Shown in pieces: positions 21,547 to 36,220 of a DNA stretch of 64,000 nt. Position 1 is the first letter of the stretch. Each line of letters opens with the position of its first letter. Under the pieces are notes generated by a model, which was given only the letters and a program-made list of their open reading frames with translations, had not been told where the DNA came from and did not search any database. Source of the stretch: Sordaria brevicollis. Its lineage: Eukaryota; Ascomycota; Sordariomycetes; Sordariales; Sordariaceae. The stretch lies in contig JAUTDP010000011.1 of NCBI GenBank assembly GCA_033439795.1, forward strand, positions 62,001 through 126,000, written 5' to 3'. The translations under genes were made by a program, and so were the position numbers.

Positions 21547-24500
21547 GTACCCCCGGCTCCAAAACGCAATTAACTTTAATTATTAATAAAATTAATATAC
21601 CAATACCTTTATAAATTAATTAATAAACCGCGGGTATAATAATAATAGGTAATTTATATTATCGTACGTATCGAAATAAATATAGTAAATTTAACGATTA
21701 TTTATTGCGGCGGTTATAAATAATACCGCGCTAGGCCGAATCCGGATAATTAAAATAATATACGGGCTTACGGTTCTTCCCCTCCTATTTTAATTAAATT
21801 TTTAAACTTTTAGATTTTCCTTCTTTCTTTCCCTTCTTTTTTATAACTTTTATTAATATAATTCTAACGCTCTTTAAATTCCCTACGTAATAAATATTCC
21901 CTTTTCGCCTATAATAAGGTAAATTTTTTAAAAACTTCGCGCATTTCTTTAATATTACTATACCTCTTCGTTATCGCCCTTATAAAAATCCTAACGTAAT
22001 TCCAGCTAAAAGTATAAATTATATAATTTATTTAAAATTTATTATTAAGAATACTATTTTAAATAATAATATTCCTATAGTATTTTAATACTTTTACCTT
22101 TTAAATAAAAAAAAGAAATATTACAAGTATATTAATCGTAAAAAGAATTACAACGAAGTAAATCTAATTTTTTTTTTTTTTTTAATTAGCGTTTTATTAA
22201 CGAAATAAACCCGCTATTCTAATAATTAATAACGGAATCGATATCGCTACCCTAATTTACTAATTAATTAAATTTTAAAAACGCAACGCTAATAAAACTT
22301 TCGTTTAGGAGGAAACGTTACGTACTTATATCGTAATCGCTATTAAAAATCTCCTAATATATTTCAATACCGTTAAAGCGGTTATTAAAGCCGAATTTAG
22401 GCTTTTAAGCCCTAAAAAAATTATTAAGGATATTATAAATATATTATTAAAGGGTAAGCGAATATATAATATAATATTAATTATTTTATAACGCGCCGCC
22501 GTTAAAAAAATCGCTAATAAACGTATTTAAGCCTTAATATAATTAATTCTTAAGCGTCCTATTATAAATATTCCTATATAAGAATATCGGTATTAAAAGG
22601 AAATTTAATTAATACGCTTTATTTATAATAACCCTAATTAATTAATTTAATTTCTTATTAAAAAGCGTTTTTATAACGTAATCGAAGTGGAAATAATTCG
22701 TATAATTAACGCTACCGAAAATACTAATTCTAAACGTTAAAAGGAAGAAATTGCGTAAATTATAAATAATTTCCCTATATAAATTCTTATTTAAATAACC
22801 GGTAAAACGTCGAAATTTCGTTTTAAAAATAGTAAATTTTAATAAAAAATAATTAATAAGAATATAATATTTCGATAGGAAAACGATAATAAAAATGCAA
22901 TTCTACTATTATATTTCGCTATAAGGAAATATTAAAAAAGATAAAATTTAAGGCTTAAATAATATAATTATATAATTTATAAATTAAAACCGTAAAAAGA
23001 AATTATAAAAACGTATTATAATATATACGTAAGAAATTATAAAGACGTATTATAATCTATATATAAGGGATTAAAGGGGCGTATTATAATTTATATATAG
23101 GAAATAGGTTAAATTCGGGCGAATTATTAATTACGCTATATTCCTTTAAGGCTTCGTTTAATTTTTATTAACGTTAAATTCGAAATTTTTTTAAATTTAA
23201 AGTTTAATTTATACGGGTATTTAATGTAGAAATCCTAAATATTATTTATATTAATTTAAAAATCCTTTATAGGGTATTAATCCGGCGGGTAAAATCGGGG
23301 CTATTTAATTTTATAAAATAATTTGCCCTTTAGGGATTATATAAAATTGAAAATACGTTCGAAATATTATTTTTCCTTACTAAGTATCGTTTTAAAAATA
23401 ATAACGCCCTTTATTTATTAATCGAAGGCTTTATTAAAAGCTTTTTAATTGGGTAAACCCTTTTAATAAAACCGGACGAAGGAAGTATAAAAAATAAAAA
23501 AGACTTTATATACCGCGTTTATAATAAAGGTAATTATTTAATAATATATTTTCTTAACGACGAACGGGCCTATTTATTTATCGGCTAATTTAGGGGATAA
23601 GCGGCCTTAATCCTAATATTTAATATTAATTTAAATTTTATCCCCGATTATATACCTTAGGGCGTCCGATTTATAAATATTAATATAATATTTTTATCTC
23701 TCTTAAACTTCCTCTATAAATAAATAGGCTTTAGTAATAATACGGTCTACGTATTCTTTAATTACCCGAACATTAAGTAATTCTTAATATTATACCGGCG
23801 ATATAAGGGCATTATAACATTAAAAGGGTTCGGTACCTATCTTTAAATATTAATTATAATTAATAAAGAACGGGGAGAGGCTTATAATTTCTAAAACGTA
23901 ATTATTCGTTACGAATTCAATAAGGGGTAATTAAATAAATTAATCGTCTTAATAGTAAAAATAGAAAACGTATAAATATTATTCGATATAAACGTTTATA
24001 ATCTTTATTTAGCCGTTAATTTTTAAATAAATAAATAAGGAAAATTTTTATTAAACGCCGAAGAATCGATAAAATTCCTACTAAAAAGTAGCAACGAATT
24101 AAAAATTACGGTTAAAAACAATAAAATTAAAAATATTATATAAACGGTAAATTTCGTAGAAGAAAATATTAACGATTCTCCTAATAATTAAATTATAAAT
24201 AGGGACGTAATATTATATTTTCGTTAAATAATCGATAATTATTATAATATAAATATATATCTTCCTACCGCTTTTAATTTCGGGAAAAAGGCCAATAAAA
24301 TTTATAAAGAGGTCGGATTATTAGCGAAATAGAATTAATATAAATTCGAATAAATTTAAAAACGTAAATTTAAAATTCTTAACCCGGGCGTAAAAATAAT
24401 AACCTTAAACGAAAGTAATTACATCCTTAAATAAATTAAATTAAATATAAATCCGTTAAATAAAATTATAAATTTTAAAACGGCTTAAGTAATTATTAAA

Positions 24501-27500
24501 CGTTAAGCCGTAAATACGCTAAAGAATTTAAAAGCGAATTTCATTATAAAGGAAGATAAAAACCCGCTTATTAATTAAAATCCGGTTATAAAAAATTTCG
24601 CAATTTATTATAATAATTTTTACGAATTTTTTAACGTATTTAAGGAATTTTTTATAATTAGGGTTTTAAAAATAAACAATAATTATAAAGGAATTAAATA
24701 AAGCGAAGTAAATAATATCAATATAATCGTCGATTAATAATTTAATATCGAAGATTAAAAGCCCTATAAATTATTTATCGTCGTTACCGTTATTATTATT
24801 AAAATTTAATTCTTCGATTTAATTCTCCTTCGGTAATAAAATATATATATAATTCGTTACCTAATTATTACCGAAATTATACTTATTTATTAAAATATTT
24901 CCGGGCAACCGGGAGAAGGCGTTAAGGATAGTTGCGTAGGCGCCCGGGTAATATATAATTTTAAAGCGGAAATCGTTAAAAAATTCGGACTACCAAACCT
25001 ACTATTAATTAAAGAATTTTATTATCGTAAAATATTAAAGGCTTTTATAATTAATAATAATTTTAATAACGTTTTTAATTCTTTAAAATTCGGGGCGCTA
25101 TTCTTCGAAGGTTTTAACAATAATAAAAAATTCCTTATTATAAATTTCGTAATTATATTCGGCCAAGGAATATTTAAACGAAAAGAAAGCGATAAAATAA
25201 TATTTCCCTTCTTTATCGATTTAAAAGAAAATATTACCGAACGTTTAATTTAAAACGTTAATTTCGATAATAATTTAATATTCGGGGTAATAATACGTAA
25301 AAATAAAAACCGAAATAAAAGCGTTCTTTAAACGTTTAAATACCGTAACCGTAACTTTAAATATAGGGCTAACCTATTTATTATAAAATATAAAAGCTAT
25401 AAAGGGTTAAATAATTTTAAAAAAGCTTTTAATAAACCTATAATAAAAATTCGCAAAATTAATAAAACGTTAGAAATTTTTTAAAGTTTCTAAAATACTT
25501 TAACCAACGATAACGTTAATTTTTTTAAAATCTATACGTAAACCGTCGTAAAAAATAATAAACTTTAAATACTTTATTTTATATTTATAGAATTTATATT
25601 TCTAAATATCGATAATTAAATTTACTTTTATAAACCTTTTTATAATATTTTCGAAATAACGTTTATATTCCGCTTTAATCCTATTATAAATAAATATATT
25701 ATCGAAATAAATTATAACGTATTTATTTAAAATATTAAATAGGATATAATTAATATAATATTAAAACGACGCTAGCGCGCTTATTATACCGAAATTTATA
25801 ATAAAATATTCGAAGAGACTAAATTTAATAATAAACGTAATTTTCTATTCGTTACCCTCGGCGATATATAAATGGTTAAAGGTTATAATAATATCGAATT
25901 TATTAAATTACTTCGCCTTATAGAAGGAATTAATTATTTCGTAAATAAAGGGAATAAAATACTTATTCTTTATTATAATATTATTTAATTTATAATAATT
26001 GACGTAAATTCGTATACTACCCTTTAATTTTTAAATTAAGAATATAAAAATAATTATAAAAGACGAATTTAAACGAATAAAATTAAAAACTAAATAATTA
26101 TTTAAATATTTATATATAACGTAGAATTCTTTTTAAAATATAAAGCGTAAATAATAATATAAGGGGGTTTAACCGGAGATAAAATCGATTTTATAATCGA
26201 AAGGGTAATAGAGTAATATCGTTTTCGCAATTTTAAAATCGAAAGCTTTTTAAAAGTAATAAAAATATTTTAATAAAATTTCGATAATTTCTACGTAAAT
26301 AAATACTAATTTTCCGTCGATATATTTTTAAATATCCTCCGTTAAAACGGCTTAAAATTATAATTATTCCGTTATTTAATTTTAATAATTAATTAAAGAC
26401 TAATAAAGGGGGATAGGTATAAATTAACCGGCGAAAATTGTACAAAGTATAATATCGTCGAAATTACTAAAGGTTTAATTAAAATCTTTAAAGTTAGAAT
26501 TAAGGAATAAAATTATAATCGTCGGCGAATTATTATAAATACCGGGAAAAAATATTATAATTTTAATAAAGCGGTAAAATTAATTAGGAATATATTTAAA
26601 AACCTCTACGCCGGGTTCTTTATATATTAAAATAAAATTAAAGGTAAATAATAAATAGATAATTATATTTTATAATTAATTACGGCTATTCGGGCGGAAA
26701 TAGGCCTTTAAAATATAATAAGGGGAAACGGAATAGCGGTAAAATTTTCGTAATTTAATAGAAAATTAAATTAAATTTCGGGGTACGGGTTTAATTTTTA
26801 ATAATATCCGAAAGGTTATAACCGGTAAAAGAAAGTTTAATATATTTTCGATAAAAAGTAAAGGAAGTAAAAGTATTTCCTTAATAATAAAATTAAAGAG
26901 ATTTATAATACCTTATAATTAATTTATAATAAAATTATACCTTTTTAATTAAAAAAAATTAAAAATAATATTAAAGTTATTAAAAAGTTAAATAAAAAGA
27001 ATAAAATAATTTATAAAAGAATTAATAGAATAAAATATAATATAAATATAGGAAATAAAACCTCCTTTGCGACTATTAATTAAGCGGAGGGTATAAAGGC
27101 GGTAAAAAAATATTAAAGGGAGAATATAATATTATATAAAAGAAGAATTAATAAAACCTATTAGCGAATACCCGGAATCGATTATTATAGAATATAGCGT
27201 TTCGAAAGCGTTATTAAAGCGAATAGAATTTAAAAAAGAAAAATTAATATTTAATTTTATAAAATATAAATATAAATTTTCTAATTCTTTTATATTACGC
27301 TTCTAGCGGCGATTTTTATTAGAAATTAAATTTTTCCTACTTTAGGCGTCGGCGTCGAAATTAAAGCGCTTTAAATAAGAATAGGGGCTTAAGCTTTATA
27401 TTTCGTTTTAATTATATAAATTATAATATAATAACCGGCTTCGCTATAATATATATATAAATTTTCCGCCCTATAATAAATTTATTCCTCCGTAAAAATA

Positions 27501-29000
27501 AAATTAGTAAATTTTTCGTAAAAGTAAAAACTTTATTAAAAATTATAAAATCGTTAACGGGTTAAGCAGAAATAAACGGCGAAATACTAACGCGATAATT
27601 AATATTTAATAAATTAATAATAAATTCGTAGAAAAGGTTTACCCAATTTTCGAAATCGTCGGAGGCCGGGTAATTAACGCCGGTAATATTAACGAAAATA
27701 TTTTAAAAACGTTTATTAATTTTCGATTTAAAAGCGTTAATATAATAGCGAATATCGAATTCGTAGGAATCGGCGAATTTAATAAATATAAAAATAAAAT
27801 CGGCGAAAAGAAAGGTACTTTATTATAAATAATCTATTTCCCGGATTATTTTAATATAAATATTAAAAATAATATAATATAGGTCGAATTATTTAAAAAG
27901 ATTTTAAAAATCAGTAAAACCTACGGACTAAATAATAAAATTTTAAAAGGAAGCCGTAATTATATCGATTTTAAAACGAATACGTATAAAAACATCGCTA
28001 AAAAGGCATTAAAAAATATAAAAGATCCAATCGGTAAATATTAAATAAACGGCGTAATCAATAGCGAATTTAATATTAATAAAAAACTTCTAATTAATAT
28101 ATTCTTCTTATTATTTCGCGAAGGAATATTTAACGCTAATAAAAATAAAGGGTTTAACGCCGTAAATATAACTAAATAAAAAAGGGGATAGAAAAAGAAA
28201 AGTAATAAATAGAGATTAAAAATTAATTTAATCGGCGATATATTAATAAATTTAAAATATAATTTCGGTAATATATTAATTAACTTTAAATTAAATAGCG
28301 TTAATTCACTAATCGATTATATTAACCCAAATAATTTAAAAATAAATAATAATTTCGAATTCGGAAATATAGAAAAAAACCTAATCGGTTTACTTTTATA
28401 TTTTAATAATTTCCTAAACGAATTCGGTAATATAGCCGCGAAATTAAATTTCAAAACGGAAAATTATATCGAAATTTATTATAATTTAGGTTTAAACGTC
28501 GTAAACGTAATTTTAAACGCAATTAAATTAAACTTTAATAGCGTTAAAATAAATATAAAATTAAAAAAAAATTCGGGATCCGCCTTTATAACGTTTACAA
28601 AACGAAAAAAGTCGTCCTATAAATTGTAAATAATAATATTAATATAAAATTAATTACAAAAAGGAAAAAAATTAATAGCGAGGGTTTATTACTCGCCGTC
28701 GGAATTAAGGCCCGGGGTATCCGTACCGGACGTTTCGGGGCTATTTAAATTTATAATTAAAATTGGATTTAGGTTTAAACGGGCGTAAAAGCGGAAAAAA
28801 GTTAATAATATTTAATCGTAAAGCTAGCGAAGGATTAGTAATATTCGGTTAAAATAATAATTAATAAAAAGGATAAAGGATTTCGTAGAAAAGGGTTCAA
28901 TAAAATTTAATTAAAAAAGATTAATACCGTTTTTATAAATTAATTAAAGCGAAACGCTTAATAAACGCTAAATTATTAATTATAAAAAGGTATAATAAAT
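21547..29000 (-). pseudogene. RIP-destroyed gag-pol of the inner Gypsy element
   Basis: No long frame survives. Between about 25920 and 25700 the minus strand still reads as the core of a fungal Ty3/Gypsy reverse transcriptase: KFDIIITFN, then IAEGNE, a stop where Trp is expected (TGG to TAG), KITFIIKFSLFEYF and NFG. These match the family segments F-D-x-x-x-x-F-N, A-E-G-x-E-W-K-T-x-F and L-F-E-x-x-x-x-P-F-G. The Trp-to-stop change is what RIP of the opposite strand predicts. gag, protease, RNase H and integrase could not be delimited by eye. There is no reason to think any product is made. Confidence 0.75.
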
Positions 29001-29204
29001 TATTATAATACCGATTTAATAAAAGCTTAGAAAAGACGTATTATTATACGAAAAAGAGAAGATCGAGAGAGAGTAGCGAAAATTCTATTTTTAGACTATA
29101 TATATAAGTAAGGTAGAAATATAATTATAGGCACGACTATACTCCGTTAGTAATTCGGTACTAAGACGCCTAGGGAGCGTTGCCGATAATTTAGTGCTGT
29201 GATA
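29001..29204 (-). repeat. 5' LTR of the inner Gypsy element
   Basis: 204-bp partner of 21343-21546, followed directly by CGAAT, the same five bases that precede the left LTR. Transitions distinguish the two copies; no gaps are needed. Confidence 0.88.
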
Positions 29205-29209
29205 CGAAT

Positions 29210-32200
29210 AATTAAAATTATAAATATTAATATAGGCGCGCGCCTTTATTAATACGCATTAAATACCTTTTTAATATTTTTATTATTTTTATTATTATTA
29301 TTATCCCTTTTATCGATCCTTTTACGAATATATTAATTAATTATTAATTAATTATTATTAAAATAAATACCCCCGCTACTATTATTTAATTCGAATTTTT
29401 CCGTAAATTCTTAATTTTATAAAAAATTATTAATTTATTTACCCCACCGCCTATTTTTATTCCCGCCTTTCGTTATAGTAAAGGCGTTATTAAAGTCGCT
29501 ATTCTTAAATTTATTACTTTACTAAAGCCCTATTAAATTCGGCCTAATATTATCGCTATTAATATAATTAATAAGTCCGCTCCTAACGATATTCGCGAAT
29601 ATATTCTATTTAGGGCCGAATTTTAAAATTTTTAATATAAAAGTTATTCAGTTAACAAATATAATTATATTATATTTAATAAAGGCTCCTTTACTTCTAC
29701 GTATTTATTTTATTAATACGTTTATAAAAGTTATAAACCTATTTTTATTTAGGTTTAATCTATTTTTAAGGCCTAGTATGCTAAGGGGTATATATTTAGA
29801 AATTCCCGCGATAATTATTTCGCCGCGTTTAAAATCTTATCGGGATTTTAAATTTTAAAAAAGTAAAATTTTATTTTTACGTAAATTTCTTTTCTTTTTT
29901 TACCCTATAATTCTTTAAATTATTAATACGATTTAACGGTTTTATTAATCGAATTGCCGTTAAAGTACTTCCTATAGAATTTTCTTCCTTTATTAAAATT
30001 ACCGATAATTCGGCTAATATTATAGAAATTTAGGCTTTTAAAGAGTAAATCCGTAAATTCGAAAATTTTAGGGAGTAATTATTTAATTTAATAATTAATA
30101 TAGAAAAGGTAAAGTAAATAAATAATTAATACGCGGATTTTAATTATTTAATCGAAGATTATAATATTTATACCGCCGACGTTAAAACTGCCGCCGTTAA
30201 TATTACCGCCGCTGATACTACCGTTATTATTATTATTATTATTATTAAAAAAATTATTATTATATAATTCCCATTAGTGAAGAAAAGAAAAAAGGGAAAA
30301 GAGGTCGAAGGAAGTAATAAGAAGTAATACGGTAGATTTAAATAGTAGGAAGTATAATATTTCCTTTTAAATATCCGCTTTAAATATAATATCCGCCCTT
30401 TATTTTCTTCTTCTTTTATTACCGTTAAGCCTTCGCGCCCGGAAAATTACCGTCCTATACCTTTTATTTTTCGCTATTACGCCTATAAACTTTTAAACGT
30501 TTATAATTTTATTAATATTTATATATCCGATTATAAAAAGGAGGAAACTATTATCGAAGAATTTATATTAAAAGTAATAAAAAATAATTTAATAAAAGGT
30601 ATTTAAATTAAATTAATTATTAATTTCGCTAAGGTTCCGCCTTAATTAATTTATTATTTATTTTAATCCGTATTTAAAAATCCCCTATTCCGTTCGTAAT
30701 ATATTTCGCCCTATTTATAACTTTTTATAGGAATTTTTTAATATACCGGTCGATTAGGCCGTTATTATTTACAATTAAATTATATTAAACTTCGAATTCG
30801 TTTAAGGCGATAATATTTTTGAAATTTTTTAACGGCTCTTATATTAGGTTTTAATACCCCTTTTATTTAATTAAAATTTCTTTTATTAAGCCTCTTCTCT
30901 TTTTAACGGTATTAATATAGAAAATCTCTTTTATTTAATATTCCAATTCTCCTTCAATTTTAATAACCGGAGGTTATTCGTTAATAAATTTTTATTTAAA
31001 AAGAGGGTTATTAGTAATTTTATATAAAAAATCGATATAAAAAACGTTATAAATAGCGCAGGGAAATTTGGATAATTCGATTATATAAGGAAATAATATT
31101 TTCGAAATAGTATATTTCGTATAGAATTAATCGAATTTTTTCTTTAAACGGTTAATAATATAATTTTTAAAATTAAATTAAATTTTATCCCCGATTACAA
31201 AGCGTTCTATAAATTACTAATTATAATTAGCGAATTTCTTTTATTTTTAAATAATAATTATTATAATAATTTAATATAAATTTATAATTTATTATAATTT
31301 TTTAACGAATTCTTAAGCCCGCTTTTTAGAAGATAGGGGTAAAAGTTAACAATTAAAGGGGTTTTCGATTACGGAGATTAGAAATTCGGGGTCGAATTTA
31401 TAAATAGCGAAGAATAGAAATATACTTATTAAAATATTAATCCGGTTATTAATAATTAATTACGTTATAGGGTATTATTTACTTTAATTATTTTAAACGT
31501 AATTAACGATTATATATAAATAGGCGTAAATTTTTTAATTTATACGCTCCGGGCCTTTATTAATTTATAAGTAATAAACGGTATTAAATAGATATTTAAT
31601 ATTTAAAAACTCGTATAATTTAATTTAAAAGTAGTTAATTTAATTAAAATTACGATTATTAACGATAGACTTTAGGAAATTATAATAGCGAATAAAATAT
31701 TAGAAGAAACGTTTAACGTAGAATTTAATTTCTATAGAGGGTATAAATTTAAAGAATACAATTTTATTAAATTTATCCTTTATAATTTATAAATAAATAT
31801 TATTATTAAATTTTAAAAAATTAATAATAAAATTTATTTATATATTTTTATTAAATTATTCTAAAATTAATAATAAACGTAAAAAGCCTTTCTTTTACTC
31901 TTTCCAAATTTTTATAGAATTATAAATATAATAGTTATAGAGGAATTATCGGACGTAAAAGCCGAAAAGAGGTTAATAAAAATACCGAAAGAATATTATA
32001 ATAGTATTTTCTTTATTAGGGTATTTTAATATATACGAATTATAAATAATTTAAATTAGAATAATACGAAGGACGTTAAAACGTTAATCGGTATTAAGTA
32101 ATATAATTAATCATAATTCGGTATATACGGGGGCTTTTAGTATTTAAAGATAGTTTTAATAACGAAAGTGGCCGAAGGGGTTAATAAAGTAATTTGCGAT

Positions 32201-35200
32201 TTAAATTTTGAATTTTAAAGACGGGTCGAGGTAGCGGTCATTATAAAAGATAATTTTTTTTATTTACTAATATAAGGAATTATAGGGTTCTATTTATAAT
32301 TAGAGTTATTATAAATCTGGATTTTTAAATACGTTTATACCCTCCCTCTTTAAATAAATTACCCGGGCCGTTGAAATATAAAGTGGAATATAATTTTCGA
32401 GAGTAGAGTCCGGTATTATTTAAATATCCTGTATTTTATAATCCTAATCCGTAGGTATATTTTAATTTTATCGAAAGAGGGCGTTAAGGATTATTCCGTT
32501 TTTATTAGGTTTATATTCAATTTGAAAATTAAATTAGGAAAAATATTCCATTTATTATATTTACCGTTTTAAGAATCTCTTTAATTTTATAAAATATTCG
32601 AAGTTCCGATAATTTATTAAAATAGTAAATAATTTATAATTTTATAATTCCGCCAATTATTATTTTAAATAATTAATAATAATAAATATTTTTTTATTAT
32701 AAATTAGGTAATTCCGTTCGGTAGGGTTGAATTTCCAGGAATAGAAGCCTATAATTTTACGAACTATATTTTTACCATTCTTATTTACTTCTTAGGAAAT
32801 AATTTTACTTAGAGTAAATTTATTATAATTTATTTTTAAAAATATTTTTTTATCCGGGTTAAATTCCGTTAGGATTGGAATTTTTATAAATAAGGTTTTT
32901 AAAAATTGAAAAGCGCTCTTATATTTTTTAATTTATTTAAAAATAACCTTTTTATTAATTAATTTTAATAGGGGGGTAATTACTTTTAAAAATTAAGGAA
33001 TAAATATATAATAATAATTAATAAATTTTAGGAAGTTTTATATACCTTTTTAAAAGGTAGGGGGAAGTTAATTTAAAATCGCCTTAACTTTTTCGGGGTT
33101 AATTTATATATTAACGCCGATATAAATAATAAAGCTTAAATATTTAATTTTTTTACGTTAAATTCGTATTTATTTAGATTTAAATAAAGGCCGGCTTTTA
33201 ATAATTTCGTAAAGATTAAACGCACCTTTTATTCGTAGTCTTTTAGGGAATTAGAGGAGTAAATGAATATATCGTTTATATAGGCGGTATAAAACGAATT
33301 TAAATAATTATAAAGGATATAATTAATATATTATTAAAATATAGCCGGCGCGTTATTTAATTTAAATAGTATAATTAATTATTCGAATAACCTATATTAC
33401 GTCCGAAATACTATTTTCCCCTCCTTTCCTTCTATTATACGAATTTTATAGAAAATTTATATAATATTTACTTTAATATATTATTTTATTCCTTTTAAAA
33501 TATAGAATATATTTTTAATTAATAATAATAAATAGTAATTTATTTTTATAATAATATTAAATATATAGTAATTGTAATAGAAGCGGAATCCGCCTCCGGG
33601 TTTATATATAAATAAAATTAGGGCCTCCGTTTTTAAATTATTAATTCGGATAAATTCCTTATTTAATAAATCTTTTAGCGTTTTTTTAAAAATTAAAAAC
33701 TCCTCCTTCGTTATATTATAAAGCGGTCCGAATAGGATAAGGAATTTTTTATTATCTTTATCCTTTTTAATTACAATTTTATAATTTACGCTAGGACGAT
33801 AAAAGTTTAATTTATTAATATTTTTTTTTATTTAAAATAATATTAGATTATAGTATTTTTTAAGGATTTTCACTTTTAATTTTATTTTAATATATACTTT
33901 TTTTGGTTTTAACGCCTTTTTAACGTCCTTTAAATTAACCGCGAAAATAATTTCTTTAATTATTCGATTATCGAATTCTTTTTTTAATTTACAAACGTAA
34001 TTTATAAAGGTAGTGGCTAAAATATATATAATAGACTTTAAACTAGTAATAAACAATATATTAAACACTTATTTTCTATTAATATAAAGAATTCAATAAT
34101 TAATAACGTTTATAAATAAGCGCTTTTTATAAAGGATAGAATATATTCATATAATTTTAAATTAAGGTTTATTTAATATAATAGGGAATTCGAATAATAG
34201 GATAATATAAGCGTAAATAAAATAAATATAATTATTTACTTCGATTAAAAATTGGATTATATTTTAAATAGAAATTTTCTTTATAATAGTAAACGCTCCT
34301 TTTACAATATAAGGTAGAATAAGGATAATTAGGATTTGAAATTCTTTAATAATTTTTTTACTAATTACAATATAATATTAATAACCTTTATCGATAAAAA
34401 TATAGAATAAATTACAATTATTAATAATAAATAGAATTAAGGTGGGTTCTACTTTTATTTTTAATTTAAAATCCTCTATTTTATTTAATACTTCTATTTT
34501 TAGCTCCGGGGCCCGATTTTATATTAGAATTAGGTTTTTACTTACTATTCGAAAGCGGAATTATAAATTTCGTTATTATTATCGTCCTTTAGGAATAGAA
34601 GGACTTCGATAACGGTAATTTAAATACGTATTTTACTAAAGGAAGGGGGAATAGTTAACCGGTATAAATAAGCTAAAATATAATATCTAAAGGCATTATA
34701 GCGTATATATAAATTATTATTTCGATAACGTTAGCGCTCTTTATTTAATATTTATTTAACGCACTTAATAAAAGCGGAGGTAGAAGCACTTATATTAAAA
34801 TTATTTCGATTTTATCCGCTTCGATTACAAATTATACGTATAATATTTATAATAATATTTCCATTTACGTTAATTAAACGTTAAATAAAGGTTATAGGAG
34901 TAGGACGGAGTATAATATATAGAGTATAAAAAATAATAGGATAATTAGTAAAAATAGCGTTAAGGATATAAAATCTATTATTTTTAGGTTTATTTTTCTA
35001 ATTATATTAATATTAATAATAATCTTCCTTAAATTCTATTATTTATTCGTATTTAAATATATAGTATTAAAATTATTTAAAATATTCGTAATAATTATTA
35101 GAGAAAATAATTATAAATATTTTATTATATTATTTTTTATTAAGAGCGTAGCGGAAATAGCCTAATTTAGCGGGATTTTCCTATAAGTAATTATTTACTT

Positions 35201-35980
35201 TGAGTATTTCGTTATTAAAATCGGCTAAAAAGGTAGCGAATAATTCGCTATTTTTTTAGCGTATACGGGCAAATTTATCGAAAGTAACCTCCTAATTCTA
35301 ATAAAAACCGAAGATTATACGAATTTACTCGAAGAATTTAATTAGGTCTTCTTTACCGCGTATAATTATAGTAATTTAAAATCCTTCTAATTATTAACCG
35401 TATTCGGTAAGAAACGTATTAATAATTTTATATTAAATAGTATTCGAGTTATTATAAAATTTTTATTTAATATTACTATTATATATTATAATAAATTTAT
35501 TAAAAAAGAAGCCGAAAATATAAAATTAACCATCCTATTTAGGGAATTTTAATTATTTTTTATAACGGGGAATTAAATTCGTATTATCGTTAGAATTATT
35601 ATTAATTAAGATCTTAAAAAGGGATTTCTTTTTATAAACGGAGTATTTAATAATTTTAAAATTTAAATAGGGGGTAAAAGTATTAAAAATAAGGGTAATA
35701 TTAAATAAAAGGGATTTAATATAATCTTTAAAGGTTATACTACTTTTAAGGGCTTTAATTAAACCTTTAATTAGGCCTTCGCTACTACCGCTATTATTTA
35801 ATATACCGTTTTAAAAGTCGTAAAACTCCTTTATATTATTAATATCTATATCGTTAAATTCGATTATAGTAATAAAAATACTATAATATTACGCTTAAAG
35901 CTATTAGTCTTCCGCTTATAAAATTGCTATCCGTTTATTGAATTTGCTTTTTTTGTCCGCTTTTAAGAGGTAGAACCTAA
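29210..35980 (-). pseudogene. RIP-destroyed gag-pol of the outer Gypsy element
   Basis: Two minus-strand segments are recognisable. At 34068-33832 a short open stretch includes EIIFAVNLKDVKKALKPKKVY, which matches the spacer between protease and reverse transcriptase in fungal Ty3/Gypsy polyproteins. At about 33700-33430 the reverse-transcriptase start reads LLNKEFI, TEALILFIYKPGGGFRFYYN, then NYYLLLI and a tract ending KIRIIEGKE, i.e. the K-P-G-G-G-x-R-F block and the x-R-I-x-E-G-x-E block. Their order (spacer, then RT, going leftwards) agrees with minus-strand transcription from the right LTR. Everything else is dense with stops. Confidence 0.75.
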
Positions 35981-36220
35981 TATAAGGGGTATAATATAAT
36001 TGGCATAGATGTTGGGTCTTAACGAATCGATAAGGTTCTACGAAGAGGGAAAGGGAGGAAGGGAAGCGCCCTTTGGGCGGTATTAATTAACTATCCTTTT
36101 AAGGACTGGGGCACGGGCCACTCCGCTTGCCGTAGCGGTAAGGACCGCGATTAGCGGCCCGACTGGCGGCACGACTGGCAGTGCCAGTCAAATTTAGCCA
36201 CGGGCATCAGCCCCATAACA
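35981..36220 (-). repeat. 5' LTR of the outer Gypsy element
   Basis: 240-bp partner of 20932-21171. It is visibly less mutated than the left copy: GCACGGGCCACTCCGCTTGCCG, ACGACTGGCAGTGCCAGTC and GGGCATCAGCCCC keep their CpA sites, whereas the left copy has TpA at the same places. Confidence 0.85.

Larger units (their letters stand above)
21343..29204 (-). mobile_element. Ty3/Gypsy LTR retrotransposon (inner), RIPed, minus strand
   Basis: This is a complete 7.86-kb element by its ends. LTRs of 204 bp occupy 21343-21546 and 29001-29204, beginning TGTTAC and ending GTAATA/GTGATA (ancestrally GTAACA). A perfect 5-bp target duplication, CGAAT, lies at 21338-21342 and 29205-29209. A minus-strand purine-rich segment abuts the left LTR (reverse complement of 21547-21567 contains GGAGCCGGGGGTAC). 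Minus-strand relics of Gypsy reverse transcriptase are legible near 25.7-25.9 kb. It lies inside the outer Gypsy element, so it inserted later. Confidence 0.9.
20932..36220 (-). mobile_element. Ty3/Gypsy LTR retrotransposon (outer), RIPed, minus strand, interrupted
   Basis: Two direct repeats of exactly 240 bp (20932-21171 and 35981-36220) begin TGTAA/TATAA-GGGG and end CATAACA (ATAATA in the left copy), i.e. TG..CA ends altered by RIP. Flanking 5-mers are AAATT on the left and AAACC on the right, compatible with a target duplication after C-to-T change. The internal side of the left LTR carries a minus-strand purine tract (AGGGGAGAAGAGGGAGG, about 21174-21192), as expected next to the 3' LTR of a minus-strand element. 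Reverse-transcriptase relics near 33.3-33.7 kb read on the minus strand. A second element is inserted 171 bp inside the left LTR. Confidence 0.85.
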
